Below are positions 1 to 10,200 of a stretch of 64,000 nucleotides of DNA, piece after piece. The notes under the pieces are model-generated. The model was given only the letters and a program-made list of their open reading frames with translations. It was not told where the DNA came from and did not search any database. The DNA lies in assembly GCF_023509035.1 (NCBI RefSeq), contig NZ_CP075583.1, positions 124,001 to 188,000 on the forward strand. Direction: 5' to 3'. Position 1 is the stretch's first letter. Each line of letters begins with the position of its first letter. Position numbers and translations under genes: made by a program. Source of the DNA: Janthinobacterium lividum. Lineage in GTDB: Bacteria; Pseudomonadota; Gammaproteobacteria; Burkholderiales; Burkholderiaceae_D.

Positions 1-1222
1 CAGGGCAAACAGCGAACCGGCCACCAGCACATAGTGGAAATGCGCCACCACGTAATAGGTATCCTGCAGCTGGATGTCGATCGGCGTCACCGCCAGGATC
101 AGGCCCGTGAAGCCGCCCATGGTAAAGACGAAGATGAAGCCCACCGAGAACAGCATCGGCGTCTCGAACGTCATGGAACCCTTCCACATCGTGGCGATCC
201 AGTTGAACACTTTCACGCCCGTCGGCACGGCGATCAGCATGGTCGCGTACATGAAGAACAGCTGGCTCGTCACCGGCATGCCGGTGGTAAAACATGTGGT
301 GCGCCCAGACGATGAAGGACAGAATCGCGATCGAGGCCGTGGCGTACACCATCGACGCGTAGCCGAACAAGGGTTTACGGGCAAACGCGGGCAGTATCTG
401 CGAGACGATGCCGAAAGCCGGCAAGATCATGATGTAGACCTCGGGATGGCCGAAGAACCAGAAGATGTGCTGGTACATGACGGGGTCGCCGCCACCTGCC
501 GCGTTAAAGAAGGAGGTGCCGAAATGGCGGTCCGTCAGGGTCATGGTGATGGCGCCGGCCAGCACGGGCATGACGGCGATCAACAGATACGCGGTAATCA
601 GCCAGGTCCAGCAGAACATCGGCATTTTCATCAGGGTCATGCCGGGCGCGCGCATGTTCAAAATGGTGACGATGATGTTGATCGAGCCCATGATGGACGA
701 GGCACCCATCAAATGCATGGCGAAAATGGCCATATCCATGCCAGGACCCATCTGCGTCGACAGCGGCGCATACAGGGTCCAGCCGGCAGCCGTGGCGCCG
801 CCCGGCACGAGGAAGGACGTGGCCAGCAGCAGCGCGGCCGGCGGCAGCAGCCAGAACGAGAAATTGTTCATGCGGGCAAAGGCCATGTCGGACGCGCCCA
901 CTTGCAGCGGGATCATCCAGTTGGCGTAGCCCACGAAGGCCGGCATGATGGCGCCAAACACCATCACCAAGCCGTGCATGGTGGTCAGCTGGTTGAAGAA
1001 TTCAGGGTGAAAGAATTGCAAGCCTGGGTGAAACAGTTCCGTACGGATCATTAGGGCCAGCACGCCGCCCGACAGCAGCATGATGAACGAGAACCACAGG
1101 TACAGGGTTCCGATATCCTTGTGATTGGTGGCAAACAGCCAGCGGCGCCAGCCATGGGGATGATCGTGGGCATGGTCGTGACCGGCGTGATCCAAGGTGC
1201 TAGTGCTCGTGCTAGTACTCAT
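1..1222 (-). CDS. ctaD: Cytochrome c oxidase subunit I, C-terminus off window, with frameshift
   Basis: This is the catalytic heme-copper subunit of the aa3-type terminal oxidase, an inner-membrane protein that reduces O2 to water and pumps protons. The minus strand reads from ATG at 1222 and gives a His/Asp-rich N-terminus and then the family segments [32 protein letters not shown] and FIVWAHHMF. The window ends inside the gene. The frame is lost in the A4 run at 289-292: after HHMF the conserved [17 protein letters not shown] continues one frame over, so the sequence carries one base too many there. The subunit is normally essential to aa3 oxidase and the rest is well conserved, so a sequencing error is likely. 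It lies 13 bases downstream of subunit II, as in a ctaC-ctaD operon. Confidence 0.93.
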   Translation of the reverse strand, partial: MSTSTSTSTLDHAGHDHAHDHPHGWRRWLFATNHKDIGTLYLWFSFIMLLSGGVLALMIRTELFHPGLQFFHPEFFNQLTTMHGLVMVFGAIMPAFVGYANWMIPLQVGASDMAFARMNNFSFWLLPPAALLLATSFLVPGGATAAGWTLYAPLSTQMGPGMDMAIFAMHLMGASSIMGSINIIVTILNMRAPGMTLMKMPMFCWTWLITAYLLIAVMPVLAGAITMTLTDRHFGTSFFNAAGGGDPVMYQHIFWFFGHPEVYIMILPAFGIVSQILPAFARKPLFGYASMVYATASIAILSFIVWAHHMFYHRHAGDEPAVLHVRDHADRRADGRESVQLDRHDVEGFHDVRDADAVLGGLHLRLYHGRLHGPDPGGDADRHPAAGYLLRGGAFPLCAGGRFAVCP

Positions 1223-1235
1223 ATACGGCTCCTAA

Positions 1236-2444
1236 TTACTTGCGTGCAGCCACGACTTCGGCTGGTTGAACGATGTTCTCTTCGGCCTTGTTCGACCAGG
1301 AGTTGCGCGTGTAAGTGATCACTGCAGCAATTTCCGTGTCGGACAGCTGTTTCCAGGCGGGCATTTCCGCTGGATACTTGCCGCTCTTTTGCCCGTTCAG
1401 CAAGACATGCATCTGTTCCGCTTTCGGACCGTTCACCACGGCAGAGCCGTCCAGCGGCGCAAATGCACCGGGCACGCCCTTGCCTGTCGCCTGGTGGCAG
1501 ACCACGCAGTTGGCCGCATACACTTTCTCGCCCTTGACTTTCAATTCGTCGATGGTCCACACCTTGCTTGGATCATCGGCCAATGCCGCCATTTCCTTTT
1601 GTTTTACATCAACCCAGGCCTTGTAGTCATCTGCCGAGACGACCTTGACGACGATGGGCATGAACGCATGTTCCTTGCCGCACAGCTCGGCGCAATTGCC
1701 GCGGAAGGTGCCGATATGGTCGGACTTGAACCAGGTATCGCGCACGAAACCGGGAATCGCATCCTGTTTCACGCCAAAGGCGGGTACGGACCAGGCGTGG
1801 ATGACGTCATTGGCCGTCAGCACCACGCGGATCTTCTTGTTGACCGGCACGACGACTTCGTTATCGACTTCGATCAGGTAGTTTTCGCCCCGTTTTTCCG
1901 TCGGCGGCATGCCTGGCGCGCCCACTTGCGAGCGCGGCGTGGCCAGGTTGGAGAGGAAGGAAATGCCTTCGCCCTCGCCTTTCAGATAGTCATAGCCCCA
2001 TTTCCACTGCATGCCGGTGGCCTTGATGGTGATGTCGGCGTTCGAGGTGTCTTTCATGCCGACCACGGTGCGCGTGGCAGGCAGGGCCATGCCGATGACG
2101 ATCAGGAAAGGCACGACGGTCCAGGCGATCTCGACGGTGGTGCTTTCGTGGAAAGTGGCCGGTTTGTGGCCCAGGGACTTGCGGTGCTTGAAGATGGAAT
2201 AAAACATGACGCCGAACACGGCCACGAAGATCACCAGGCAGATGATCATCATCAGGGTGTGCAAATCGTAGATTTCATGGGCGATCTGTGTCGCCGGCGG
2301 TTGCAGATTCATTTCGAACGGCACGGGACCGCCGGTGCCGGGATAGGTGCCGGCAGCCGGTGCCGCCGTGGCCCATCGCCCGATGCCAAACGCTGTCAAA
2401 GACAGCCCGAGCAGCAACGATTGAAGTCGCTTTGCATGTGTCAT
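1236..2444 (-). CDS. ctaC: Cytochrome c oxidase subunit II with fused C-terminal cytochrome c domain
   Basis: 402 residues. This subunit accepts electrons from cytochrome c at the periplasmic CuA centre and passes them to subunit I. After a signal peptide come two membrane segments (about residues 58-82 and 100-120). The CuA site follows, with CAELCGKEHAFM about 60 residues after the first membrane-proximal strand. A C-terminal heme c domain carries CVVCH and a distal Met in YPAEMPAWK, so this is the fused form of the subunit. The start at 2444 was chosen over the more upstream ATG at 2642 because the signal peptide begins at MTHAKRLQ and a GGTTGGGGA-like ribosome site precedes it. It is followed by ctaD. 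Confidence 0.94.
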   Translation of the reverse strand: MTHAKRLQSLLLGLSLTAFGIGRWATAAPAAGTYPGTGGPVPFEMNLQPPATQIAHEIYDLHTLMMIICLVIFVAVFGVMFYSIFKHRKSLGHKPATFHESTTVEIAWTVVPFLIVIGMALPATRTVVGMKDTSNADITIKATGMQWKWGYDYLKGEGEGISFLSNLATPRSQVGAPGMPPTEKRGENYLIEVDNEVVVPVNKKIRVVLTANDVIHAWSVPAFGVKQDAIPGFVRDTWFKSDHIGTFRGNCAELCGKEHAFMPIVVKVVSADDYKAWVDVKQKEMAALADDPSKVWTIDELKVKGEKVYAANCVVCHQATGKGVPGAFAPLDGSAVVNGPKAEQMHVLLNGQKSGKYPAEMPAWKQLSDTEIAAVITYTRNSWSNKAEENIVQPAEVVAARK

Positions 2445-2910
2445 GTTTTCCCCAACCACCCAAAAATAATGATATTTTAAACGGCTGCGGACTTCTCCGT
2501 ACTGGACCGCTGCCGCTCCTCCATGAAAGCAACACGGCCAGAATACGGCCATGTGCGTCAAGCACCAGCGAATTCCATGCTGGCTGCCGCAGCAAAAAAC
2601 GGCGGCGCGCAACCATGCTGGAACCCTGTTTTTCTTCCCCACCTTGAAATGGCCTCGTGTGGAAGATGGTTACTATACTAATGCAGTAACTTCGAATAAG
2701 TCTTGCTTTGTTTTTTTTATTTTGTATGCAGCCCTTGTTTTTTTCTGCTTAACAAGCTGACAAACAATCAACGATTATAATCAAGTAAACTTGAATCCAT
2801 CAAGCAATAATCGGCTTTGTGCGCGCCCTTCTCCTGGCCGCCGCGCGCTTTGCAACGCTTGCTGCAACATCGCGCGCGAATGCCGACCAAGTGTCGGTTT
2901 CTTTAGCCTT
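2445..2910. other. Intergenic region upstream of ctaC
   Basis: 466 bases between the ctaC start and the end of the bioC-like gene. No convincing coding sequence was found. The part at about 2660-2830 is AT-rich with several T and A runs and holds the candidate ctaC promoter. The 200 bases next to ctaC are ordinary GC-rich sequence, open in the ctaC frame, but without a credible earlier start. Confidence 0.5.
2774..2803 (-). promoter_or_regulatory. Candidate sigma70 promoter for ctaC-ctaD
   Basis: Read on the minus strand, TTGATG (2803-2798) and TATAAT (2779-2774) are separated by 18 bases inside an AT-rich block that stands out from the GC-rich surroundings. It would give a leader of roughly 320 bases before ctaC. 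This is a motif match only. Confidence 0.35.
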
Positions 2911-3834
2911 TTATTTGGGCTTGCGCGGTAAATCGAAACGGATAATCGCTTCGCCATTGCGCGTCACGCGCGGCGCGGGGCGGAAGGCGTGGCCGTAGAT
3001 CACTTCGAAACTCAGGCCCAGCTTGCCATCGGGACGGCGCGTTTTTTCCAGCGCATCGAGCATGCGCTGCCAAGCCGCCTTGCCCATCAGGCCGCGCCGG
3101 CGCGTGGTGAGCGGATTGCCGCCAAAGGCGCGCACGTCCGCCAGCAGTTTGTCCGCCGTGTCGTAGGTCACCGTGATGATCTCCATGTCCAGCACGGGCG
3201 TGGAAAAGCCCGTCTCGACCAGCATGTCGCCGAAGTCGTGCATGTCGACGAAGGGCAAGGCATGCGGATATAAATCGGCCTCGGCAAAGGCCTCGCGCAC
3301 TTCGCGGAAGGTGTCGGGGCCGAAGCAGGAAAACATCAGCAAGCCATCGAGGCGCAGCGCGCGCCGCCATTCGGCAAAGACGCGGTCGGGCTGGGCATGC
3401 CAGTGCAGCGCCAGGTTGGACCACACGAGATCGATGCTGCCCTGCGCCAGCGGCAAGTCACCGAGGTCGCCGCACAGCAAATCCACGCCCGCCTTGGCCG
3501 GCAGGAGCTTGCTGAGGAACTGGTTCAGGCTGGCCAGTTTCGACGCGGGCGCGCGCGCCGCCTGCATCATCGCTTGCGCTGCATCGAGACCGATAATCTG
3601 CGCGGCCGGATAATCCTTGTGCAACTGCGCCAGGTCCGCGCCGGGGCCACAACCGGCGTCGAGCACGCGCAAGGGCGTGATTTTCACCAGCTCCAGGCGC
3701 TCGTGCATGCGCGTCGACACTTCGCGGCGCAGGAAGTCCGATGGCGCGATGCGCGCCGGACGGGAAAAGAAATCGCGTACTTGCACCGCATCGATGGGCG
3801 CACTCATTTTGGGCGGACTGGTGGGAACTGGCAT
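2911..3834 (-). CDS. bioC: BioC-like SAM-dependent methyltransferase
   Basis: 307 residues. It is a class I SAM methyltransferase with motif I VLDAGCGPGADL, an acidic residue after strand 2 (IIGLDAA), and the LVWSNLALHWHAQPD motif seen in malonyl-ACP O-methyltransferases. BioC primes biotin synthesis by masking the free carboxyl of malonyl-ACP. The length is slightly above the family norm of about 250-290 because of an N-terminal extension. Starts at 3834 (MPVPTSPP) and 3807 (MSAPIDAV) are both possible. No other biotin gene is nearby, so the exact substrate is inferred from the family. It is divergent from the comF-like gene with only 57 bases between them. Confidence 0.8.
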   Translation of the reverse strand: MPVPTSPPKMSAPIDAVQVRDFFSRPARIAPSDFLRREVSTRMHERLELVKITPLRVLDAGCGPGADLAQLHKDYPAAQIIGLDAAQAMMQAARAPASKLASLNQFLSKLLPAKAGVDLLCGDLGDLPLAQGSIDLVWSNLALHWHAQPDRVFAEWRRALRLDGLLMFSCFGPDTFREVREAFAEADLYPHALPFVDMHDFGDMLVETGFSTPVLDMEIITVTYDTADKLLADVRAFGGNPLTTRRRGLMGKAAWQRMLDALEKTRRPDGKLGLSFEVIYGHAFRPAPRVTRNGEAIIRFDLPRKPK

Positions 3835-3891
3835 GTTGAAACCGGTGAGGTGAGATAATGTCGGCAGTGTACATGGAACAACGCCATCGCG

Positions 3892-4662
3892 ATGCGGACC
3901 GCCACCAAGCCCCGCCTTGATGCCGCATGGCAGGCGCTGCGACTGTGGCTTGGCGCCACGGTGCTGCCCGCGCAATGCGCGCTGTGCGGCATCGGCTGTC
4001 CGCAAGTGCTGTGCCCGCCCTGCCGCGCGCAGTACCTGGGGTTGCTGCGGCCGCGTTGCCGCCAGTGCGCCAATCCGCTCGCGGACATTGAGGTGGCAAC
4101 GCTGTGCGGCCGCTGCCTGCACCAAAGGCCCGCGTATGACGCCACGATCACGGCGTTTGATTATGCGGCGCCCGTCGACCAGTTGCTGTTGCAGCTGAAA
4201 TTCGGCGCGCGCCTGGCGCTGGCGCCCCTGTTGGCAGAATTGCTGCATGTTGCCACTCAGCAACAACAAACGTGGGAGGCACCGCAGTTGCTGTGTCCGG
4301 TACCGCTGGGCCCGGCTCGGCTGGCCGAGCGGGGCTTTAACCAGGCGCTGGAAATTGCCCGCCCGCTGGCGCGCCTGCTGGACGTACATTTACAGCCCCG
4401 CCTGGCGCTGCGGGTGCGCGAAACCCGTGCGCAAAGCGGCGTGGCGCCGCAGGAACGGCAAGCCAACCTGGCGCACGCGTTTGCCATCGCGCCGGAACAC
4501 GGGGCGTTATTGCAAGGATGCCATGTCGGCATCGTCGACGACGTGATGAGCAGCGGCCACACCGTCAACGCGCTGGCGGCCGCCTGCAAGCGCGCGGGGG
4601 CGGCAAAGGTCAGCATATTGGTCGTGGCGCGCACACCGCCACGAGATTCGCTATCGCATTAA
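3892..4662 (+). CDS. comF: ComF family phosphoribosyltransferase-like protein
   Basis: 256 residues. An N-terminal zinc-ribbon-like region has repeated CxxC pairs (CALCGIGC, CPPC, CRQC, CGRC). The C-terminal phosphoribosyltransferase fold has the PRPP loop VGIVDDVMSSGHTVNAL and the family segment ERGFNQA. In Haemophilus and Bacillus, relatives are needed for uptake of transforming DNA. In other bacteria the role is unproven, and natural competence should not be assumed here. The last five codons and the stop lie in the first copy of a perfect 17-base tandem duplication. Confidence 0.9.
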   Translation: MRTATKPRLDAAWQALRLWLGATVLPAQCALCGIGCPQVLCPPCRAQYLGLLRPRCRQCANPLADIEVATLCGRCLHQRPAYDATITAFDYAAPVDQLLLQLKFGARLALAPLLAELLHVATQQQQTWEAPQLLCPVPLGPARLAERGFNQALEIARPLARLLDVHLQPRLALRVRETRAQSGVAPQERQANLAHAFAIAPEHGALLQGCHVGIVDDVMSSGHTVNALAAACKRAGAAKVSILVVARTPPRDSLSH

Positions 4663-4679
4663 ATTCGCTATCGCATTAA
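4646..4679 (+). repeat. Perfect 17-base tandem duplication at the comF 3' end
   Basis: The unit ATTCGCTATCGCATTAA occurs at 4646-4662 and again at 4663-4679. The first copy contains the stop codon of the comF-like gene, so the duplication leaves that frame intact. A partial third echo (TTTGCTAT) follows. Confidence 0.9.
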
Positions 4680-4705
4680 TTTGCTATATATATGAGGAGA
4701 GCATT

Positions 4706-5176
4706 TTGTTTCACGTTGTGTTGGTAGAACCTGAAATCCCGCCCAATACGGGCAACGTCATCCGCCTGTGCGCGAACACGGGCGCGCAACTGCACCTGGT
4801 CGAACCGCTGGGCTTTCCGCTCGACGATGCCAAGATGAAGCGCGCCGGCCTCGATTACCACGATTACGCCAAGATGAAGGTGCACAAGAACTGGGCAGCA
4901 TTCCTGGCCGACACCCAGCCCGACCCGGCCCGCATGTTCGCCATGACCACGCGCGGCTCGCGCCCGTTCGGCGACGTGGCCTTCTTACCGGGCGACGTGT
5001 TCGTGTTTGGATCGGAGACGAAAGGACTCGACCCCGCCCTGCGCGACGGTTTTCCAGCTGAGCAGCGCATCCGCCTGCCCATGCGCCCCGACAACCGCAG
5101 TTTGAATCTATCGAATACGGTGGCCGTCGTGGTGTACGAGGCCTGGCGCCAGCACGGCTACAGTGGTGGAGCTTAA
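4706..5176 (+). CDS. trmL: tRNA (cytidine(34)-2'-O)-methyltransferase TrmL
   Basis: 156 residues, the usual length for this small SPOUT enzyme, which 2'-O-methylates the wobble base of certain leucine tRNAs using SAM. It begins FHVVLVEPEIPPNTGNVIRL and has the SPOUT knot motifs FVFGSETKGL and IRLPMRPDNRSLNLSNTVAVV near the C-terminus. The start is TTG at 4706, preceded at good spacing by GAGGAGA (4694-4700). The nearby ATG at 4692 is out of frame. It ends convergently with the next gene, overlapping by four bases. Confidence 0.95.
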   Translation: MFHVVLVEPEIPPNTGNVIRLCANTGAQLHLVEPLGFPLDDAKMKRAGLDYHDYAKMKVHKNWAAFLADTQPDPARMFAMTTRGSRPFGDVAFLPGDVFVFGSETKGLDPALRDGFPAEQRIRLPMRPDNRSLNLSNTVAVVVYEAWRQHGYSGGA

Positions 5177-5919
5177 CGCAGCGCCAGCTGCACCGCGCCG
5201 CTATCGTCGTCCAGCATCACCAACTGCGTGCGCAGGTCGCGCGTGGCGGCCAGCTTGCCGTTCACATACAGGTTCGTCTTGACGCCATACACACCCTGCG
5301 ACACGCCGGCCGGCAAGGTCAGCTCGAAGGAGTTTTCAAAGCGCCCGCCCGACTTGTTGTTGCTGGCCAGCGCTTTGGAGCCGGACTTGAAAGGCTGGCC
5401 TTGCGGGTCGAGCACCACCAGTTCTTCGCGCACGTCGTTGACGCTTTGCGCGCTGCCATTGACCAGCTCCACCACCGAATTAACCTTGAACGGCTGGCCG
5501 CGCTTGACGGTCGATGCGCTCAGCTGCGGCGTGTACGACACCACTTGCGGCTCGCGCGGCAGCGCGCCGCGTGCGCGGATGTAGTCGCGGTCCGCCTGTG
5601 CCGCCGTCTTGGTCTGGCGCGAATTGACATTGATGGCCAGGCAACCGGCCGCCGCCAGGCCGCCGCCGATGGCAGCGCCCTTCAGCGCGCCATTCTTGCC
5701 GCCCGCCAGCGCGCCCAGCAGCGCCCCCACGGCAGCGCCGGCAGCCGCCGACGTGCCCACGCTGCACGGGTCCTCATCCGTGGCCGCCTGGGTTCCGCCT
5801 TGCGGATAGGAACTGTCCTGGCGCACGCCGTTCGGGTTCATCGTCGCAGTGGTGCAGCCGGCCAGCATGGCCGCGATGGTCAATGCAGCGGCCGCGCGCA
5901 AGGTGGTGTGATTCAGCAT
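5173..5919 (-). CDS. Glycine-zipper outer-membrane lipoprotein, last gene of the tubulin-like cluster
   Basis: 248 residues. A lipoprotein signal peptide ends in the lipobox MLAGC (Cys22). Then comes a glycine-zipper stretch (GAAVGALLGALAGG followed by GAAIGGGLAAAG, about residues 57-90) like those in OmpA-linked and SlyB-type lipoproteins, which can sit in a membrane. The rest, from about residue 120, looks like a beta-rich domain (KRGQPFKVNSVVELVNG). It is the last of six same-strand genes, 17 bases after the zinc-ribbon gene, so it is probably the outer-membrane part of that system. Its function is unknown. Confidence 0.75.
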   Translation of the reverse strand: MLNHTTLRAAAALTIAAMLAGCTTATMNPNGVRQDSSYPQGGTQAATDEDPCSVGTSAAAGAAVGALLGALAGGKNGALKGAAIGGGLAAAGCLAINVNSRQTKTAAQADRDYIRARGALPREPQVVSYTPQLSASTVKRGQPFKVNSVVELVNGSAQSVNDVREELVVLDPQGQPFKSGSKALASNNKSGGRFENSFELTLPAGVSQGVYGVKTNLYVNGKLAATRDLRTQLVMLDDDSGAVQLALR

Positions 5920-5936
5920 GGTGACTCCCCAGATGA

Positions 5937-7181
5937 CTAATTGATCGTTGTTTCCGTCTGCAACACTTGCCGTTCGCGTTCGCGGATGCGGCGCGACAGA
6001 TTGTCGATGCGCGCATTGCCGGGATCGACGCGGCGTGCGCTTTCCAGATACGTCTTGGCCGCATCGAACTTGCCTTCCAGCAAAGAACGCTCGGCATCGC
6101 GCAGGAACGATTGCGCCATCTCGTTGCGCATGGCCGCGCCGCTATCGACGGGCGGCGTTTCCAGCGGACGGCGTTCGGCCACCGTTGGACGTTCGACCGC
6201 GCGCGCGGGCGCAGGTTCCGTTGGCACGACGCGGACCGGTGCCGTTTCCACCGGCGCGGGGACCGGTGAAAACGGCGCGGGCGCAGGCGCCTCAGCCGCC
6301 GACAGCGCCTGCACGTCGGCCTTCAACTGCGGCAATTCCGCCGCTTCGCGGTCAATCGCCTCCAGCCTGGCGATGCCATTCCTTGCCGCCGTGGCATCCT
6401 TGCCATCGAGCGCCTGGCGCACACCGACCAACACGGACGCGGCTGCCGCCTGCTGGCGCGCCAGCTGCTTGCGCAAGGAATCCACGCTGGATGCGCCCGC
6501 GCAATCGGCGTCGAGCGCGGCAATGCCCTTGGCCGCGCTTTGCAATTGGTGTCCATCGATATTGCGCTCGATGGCGCGCACGCCGCGCTGGCAAGTGCCA
6601 GACGCTGCGCCCGCCTTGCCGATCGCCGCCTGCAAATCGTCCGCCTTGGCGCTGGACTTGCCGGCACACACATTTTTCGCCGTCGCCAGCTTCTGCCGGG
6701 CGCCGTCCAAGCTGCCATTCGCTACCAACTTGAGGCCGCTATCGATCGCGTTATTGCAGGCCGACTCATTCTTGCCGCCCGGCTTGCCATTCATGTAGAC
6801 GATGACGGCCGCCAGCACGGCGATGCCGCCCAGCCAGCGCAGCCATTTGCGCGGCGCTGGCGGCGCTTCGGTTGACGCAGGTGGAGCAACCGGCACGGGC
6901 TTCGACACGGCTTTCGGCTGGGCCGGCTTCGGCGGCGCAGGCTGCGGCACGGCAGGCGGCGCGGACACCGGCACGGGCGGCGCTTTCGGCTTCGGCGCAG
7001 GCGCCACCGGCACGGGCGGCGGCTTGGGTGCTACTGGCGGCGGCACTGACACCGGCGTGGGCACGGGCGGCGGCGGCACGGCCGCAGCCGGCCGGGCAGC
7101 GCCAGCCACCGCGTGACCACAGTACGGGCAATGGCTGACAACGGTCCACAGGCCCGTCTTGCATTTGTTGCAGATATCCAA
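5937..7181 (-). CDS. Zinc-ribbon, single-span membrane protein with proline-rich linker and Cys-bearing helical repeats
   Basis: 414 residues, of no recognised function. Order: a four-Cys zinc ribbon at the N-terminus (CNKC and CPYC, residues 4-21), a linker of about 85 residues very rich in Pro, Ala, Val and Lys, one membrane span (about 114-131), then a helical region. That region shows three similar units of about 50 residues. The first two each hold two cysteines about 30-36 residues apart, which suits disulfides in the periplasm. After a second Pro-rich linker comes a TPR-like C-terminal segment (about 350-405). The gene lies 33 bases after the tubulin-like gene. Its topology suggests it links the cytoplasm to the periplasm. 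Confidence 0.75.
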   Translation of the reverse strand: MDICNKCKTGLWTVVSHCPYCGHAVAGAARPAAAVPPPPVPTPVSVPPPVAPKPPPVPVAPAPKPKAPPVPVSAPPAVPQPAPPKPAQPKAVSKPVPVAPPASTEAPPAPRKWLRWLGGIAVLAAVIVYMNGKPGGKNESACNNAIDSGLKLVANGSLDGARQKLATAKNVCAGKSSAKADDLQAAIGKAGAASGTCQRGVRAIERNIDGHQLQSAAKGIAALDADCAGASSVDSLRKQLARQQAAAASVLVGVRQALDGKDATAARNGIARLEAIDREAAELPQLKADVQALSAAEAPAPAPFSPVPAPVETAPVRVVPTEPAPARAVERPTVAERRPLETPPVDSGAAMRNEMAQSFLRDAERSLLEGKFDAAKTYLESARRVDPGNARIDNLSRRIRERERQVLQTETTIN

Positions 7182-7214
7182 AACTAATCCTTCATTCCAA
7201 CGTCATTCCAGCGT

Positions 7215-10200
7215 TCACAGAGGCGGCGGCATCAACGGTGGCGGCGCGCTGAGGAACAAAGGCGCCAGTTCGGCGAACTGGGCCAGATCGACCCAGGCCG
7301 GCAAACCGGCACGCCACACTTTGGTGGTGGCTGGCACGACCTGCCCCGCCTGCACGTACTGCACGATCTGCTGTGCCGTGAACGGTCCCTGCTGCTGGCC
7401 GTTTATGCCCAGGAAATACTGGTATTCCACCAGTGGCGGCGGCATGCCGCCCAGCGGTGGTGGCATGCCGAACGCGGTTGCCGCCGGGGCAGCAGCCGCA
7501 CCTGCCGGGCGCAGCAATTGCTCCAGGCGCCCCGCTTCCAGCATTTCCCCCTTGATCGCATATTTCAGGCGGGGCTGGCCGTCCGCTTCCGGTTCGCGCA
7601 CTTCCCAGTCATAGGCATCGCTGTCGGAGTCGCCGATGACATTCGCCCACTCCTTCAAGCGCCCCAGCAAGGCTTGCACCGTGCGGTCGAGTTCATCGCT
7701 GGCCATGCCCTTGCGGCGCGCCGACTCGCGCAGGCGCGCGCCCACTTCGGCGGAAATGGCGCTGCCAAAGCCGATGTACGGCAGCTGCGAGCCATCGGCC
7801 TGCGCCACCAGCTTGGGTGCATATACGCCCCGCTCGTAGTATTTTGCCAGCGCCGCCATGGCGGCCGTCTGCACGGCGTCAAGCGCCGTCAATTTTTCTT
7901 CGATGCGCAGGGCGATATTTTTCTCGTACGACGCGGGCATGCCGTTCTGGCGGATGGCCCGTTCATTGCCGATGCGACGCAAGTCGCCCGGCTCGACGGC
8001 AAACTGATACTGGCCCGGCGGCACGACGCGACCCGTGTGGCGCGTCAGCACGCCCAGCATGATCGCTTGCAGGAATTCGCCAAAGTCTTCCGCCAGGCGC
8101 TTCATCTCGTCTGTGTTCGGCGCGATCGGATGCGTGAATTGCGTCGGATCGATGTGCGTGTGGGTCGGCGCCTTGTCGTTGTCGCCTTCCTTGCGGTAGC
8201 TGGTGCGCCAGCCTTCCAGGCCGCGCAGCACCGTCATCGGCACGCCGGCCAGTTCGCAGTAGCAGACGGCGCGCCCGCGGATGCCCGTTTCGACGATTTC
8301 CAGCTGGCTTACCGTGATGCCCACCTGGGTCGGCACGCACGATTCGAGCTCGGCGCCGAACTTCGCCTTGAAAGCGGCCGCATTGGCCACGCCGATCACG
8401 CACTTGAACTGGTCCGACACGACCGTGAAATCGCCCGCCATGTTGGCGTCGATCCACGGCATGGAACAGGCCAGCAGCTTGCGGAAACGGTCCAGGCGTT
8501 CGGCCACATCCATCTGTTCCAGTGCCTCGAACAAGGGGTCTGGCGTGCTCGTCGCGCCTTCGGCCAGGCCCGCCGTGGCGATCATGTTCTCGGCCATGCG
8601 CGTGACCTTGGTCAGGATCAAGCCCCGCTGCGCCGGTTCGCCCAGCATGGGGAACAGCGCTTTCGAGCCGCCCATGTCCTTGAATGCTTCATCGGCCCAC
8701 TGGCGCAAGGTGGCCGCCGATGGCAGCGCTATGTCTTTTTCCGTGACGGGAATGACGATCAGGGTCGCGTGTTCCTTGTCCAGGTCCTTTTGCAGGATGG
8801 TATTGGCCGTTTTCAATTCCGCCAGCATGGCCAGCACGCCTTCGCGGCCCGTTTGCAGCTCGCCTACCAGGCCATTCCACTGCGCGCGGCCTTGCGCATC
8901 GACGCCGATCCGGTTGCCCAGCCAGCGCGACAGTTCGCCCAGCAGGAGGACGGACTCGTCCGCCGCCTTGGCGCGCAAATGGAATTTCAGCGCATTCGCC
9001 ATTTCCGTGCGCAAATGGTCCATCACCACGCCCGCCTGCTTTTCGCCATTGCTGAGGAAGCCGAAGGTGCTGCGCGTCTGTTCCAGGTTGTTCAACAGGC
9101 GCTCGTATTCGCGCGAGCGCACGGCTTCCTTGATTTCGCGGTAGCGCTCGGCATTGTTGCCGATCTGCGCCGTCAAGCCGCTGCCCGGCGCTTCGATGCG
9201 GTCCTTGATCTGCTCCACCAGCGACAGCACGTATTCCAGGCCGCCGAATTCCTTGTTGTCCAGGTAGCCATACAGCTGGTCGCGCACGACTTTCTTGACA
9301 TCCTCGAGCACTTCGCGGCGCCGCTTGCTGATGCGGTCTTCCGTGGTGTCGGCCGTGGAATCCTGGTCGCGCACGGCGTCGCGCTCCAGATGCTTCATGG
9401 CATCGCGCACTTGCGCCGGCCATTCGCTGCGGTCGAAACCCGTGCGGATATCGTTGATGCGCGTGTTGACCCGGTTTTCCACGCCGGCCAGCAAGTGGCC
9501 GTGGCGGTCTTCCAGCAATTCATCGACAACGCGGAAATCGATGAAGTCGCCGTTGGAGCGCTTCAATTCGATGCTCTTGTCGGAAAACTCGGGGAAATCG
9601 CTGAAGGGTGTGCCCTTCAGGAACATATTGGCAGCGAGGAAATTATCGCGTTGCGTATCCGTGGCGCGGTTGGCGCCCGCATCCGTGCCGCCCACGCCAA
9701 AGAACGCTTGCAGCATGGCGCCGGCCCAGCGGTGGGCCCGTTCGTCGCGCGCCGCTTCCTGGCGCGTATCGAGAACGGCCATGCCGAACGAGGAAAAACG
9801 CTTCGAGAAATACAGGCGCATATCGCCGAAGCGGTCTTGCGGCACGGGCGCGTTGTACAGGGAATTCTTGTGCTGCGCCTGGTTGACGGCGATCGAACGC
9901 TTGGCGCGCGCGAAGTCGGCCGAGGCAAAATCCTCGAACAGCGAATCGGCCACCATGTGGTAGACGTCGCTGACATCCTTGGTGTGCTGCTGGGCAAGAT
10001 TACCCGAATCGATGAGGTAAACCTCGCTGTACGGCTCGCGCGTCAGTTCCGGACGGTCGTACGCATCCCAGCGGCCCACATAGCCCTTGTTGCCCATCAT
10101 CGCCGATTCCAGCTCCATCAGCGCCGCATAGCCGTTGGCTTCGACCCGGTCCTTGTTGGCCTTGGTGTAGCCGGTCGGCAAGAACAGCATCAGCTCGACG

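Noticed and set aside
3892-4662. Natural competence inferred from the ComF-like gene together with PilT/PilU
   Set aside because: ComF-like proteins are widespread in non-competent bacteria, and no comEA, comEC or dprA is in the window.
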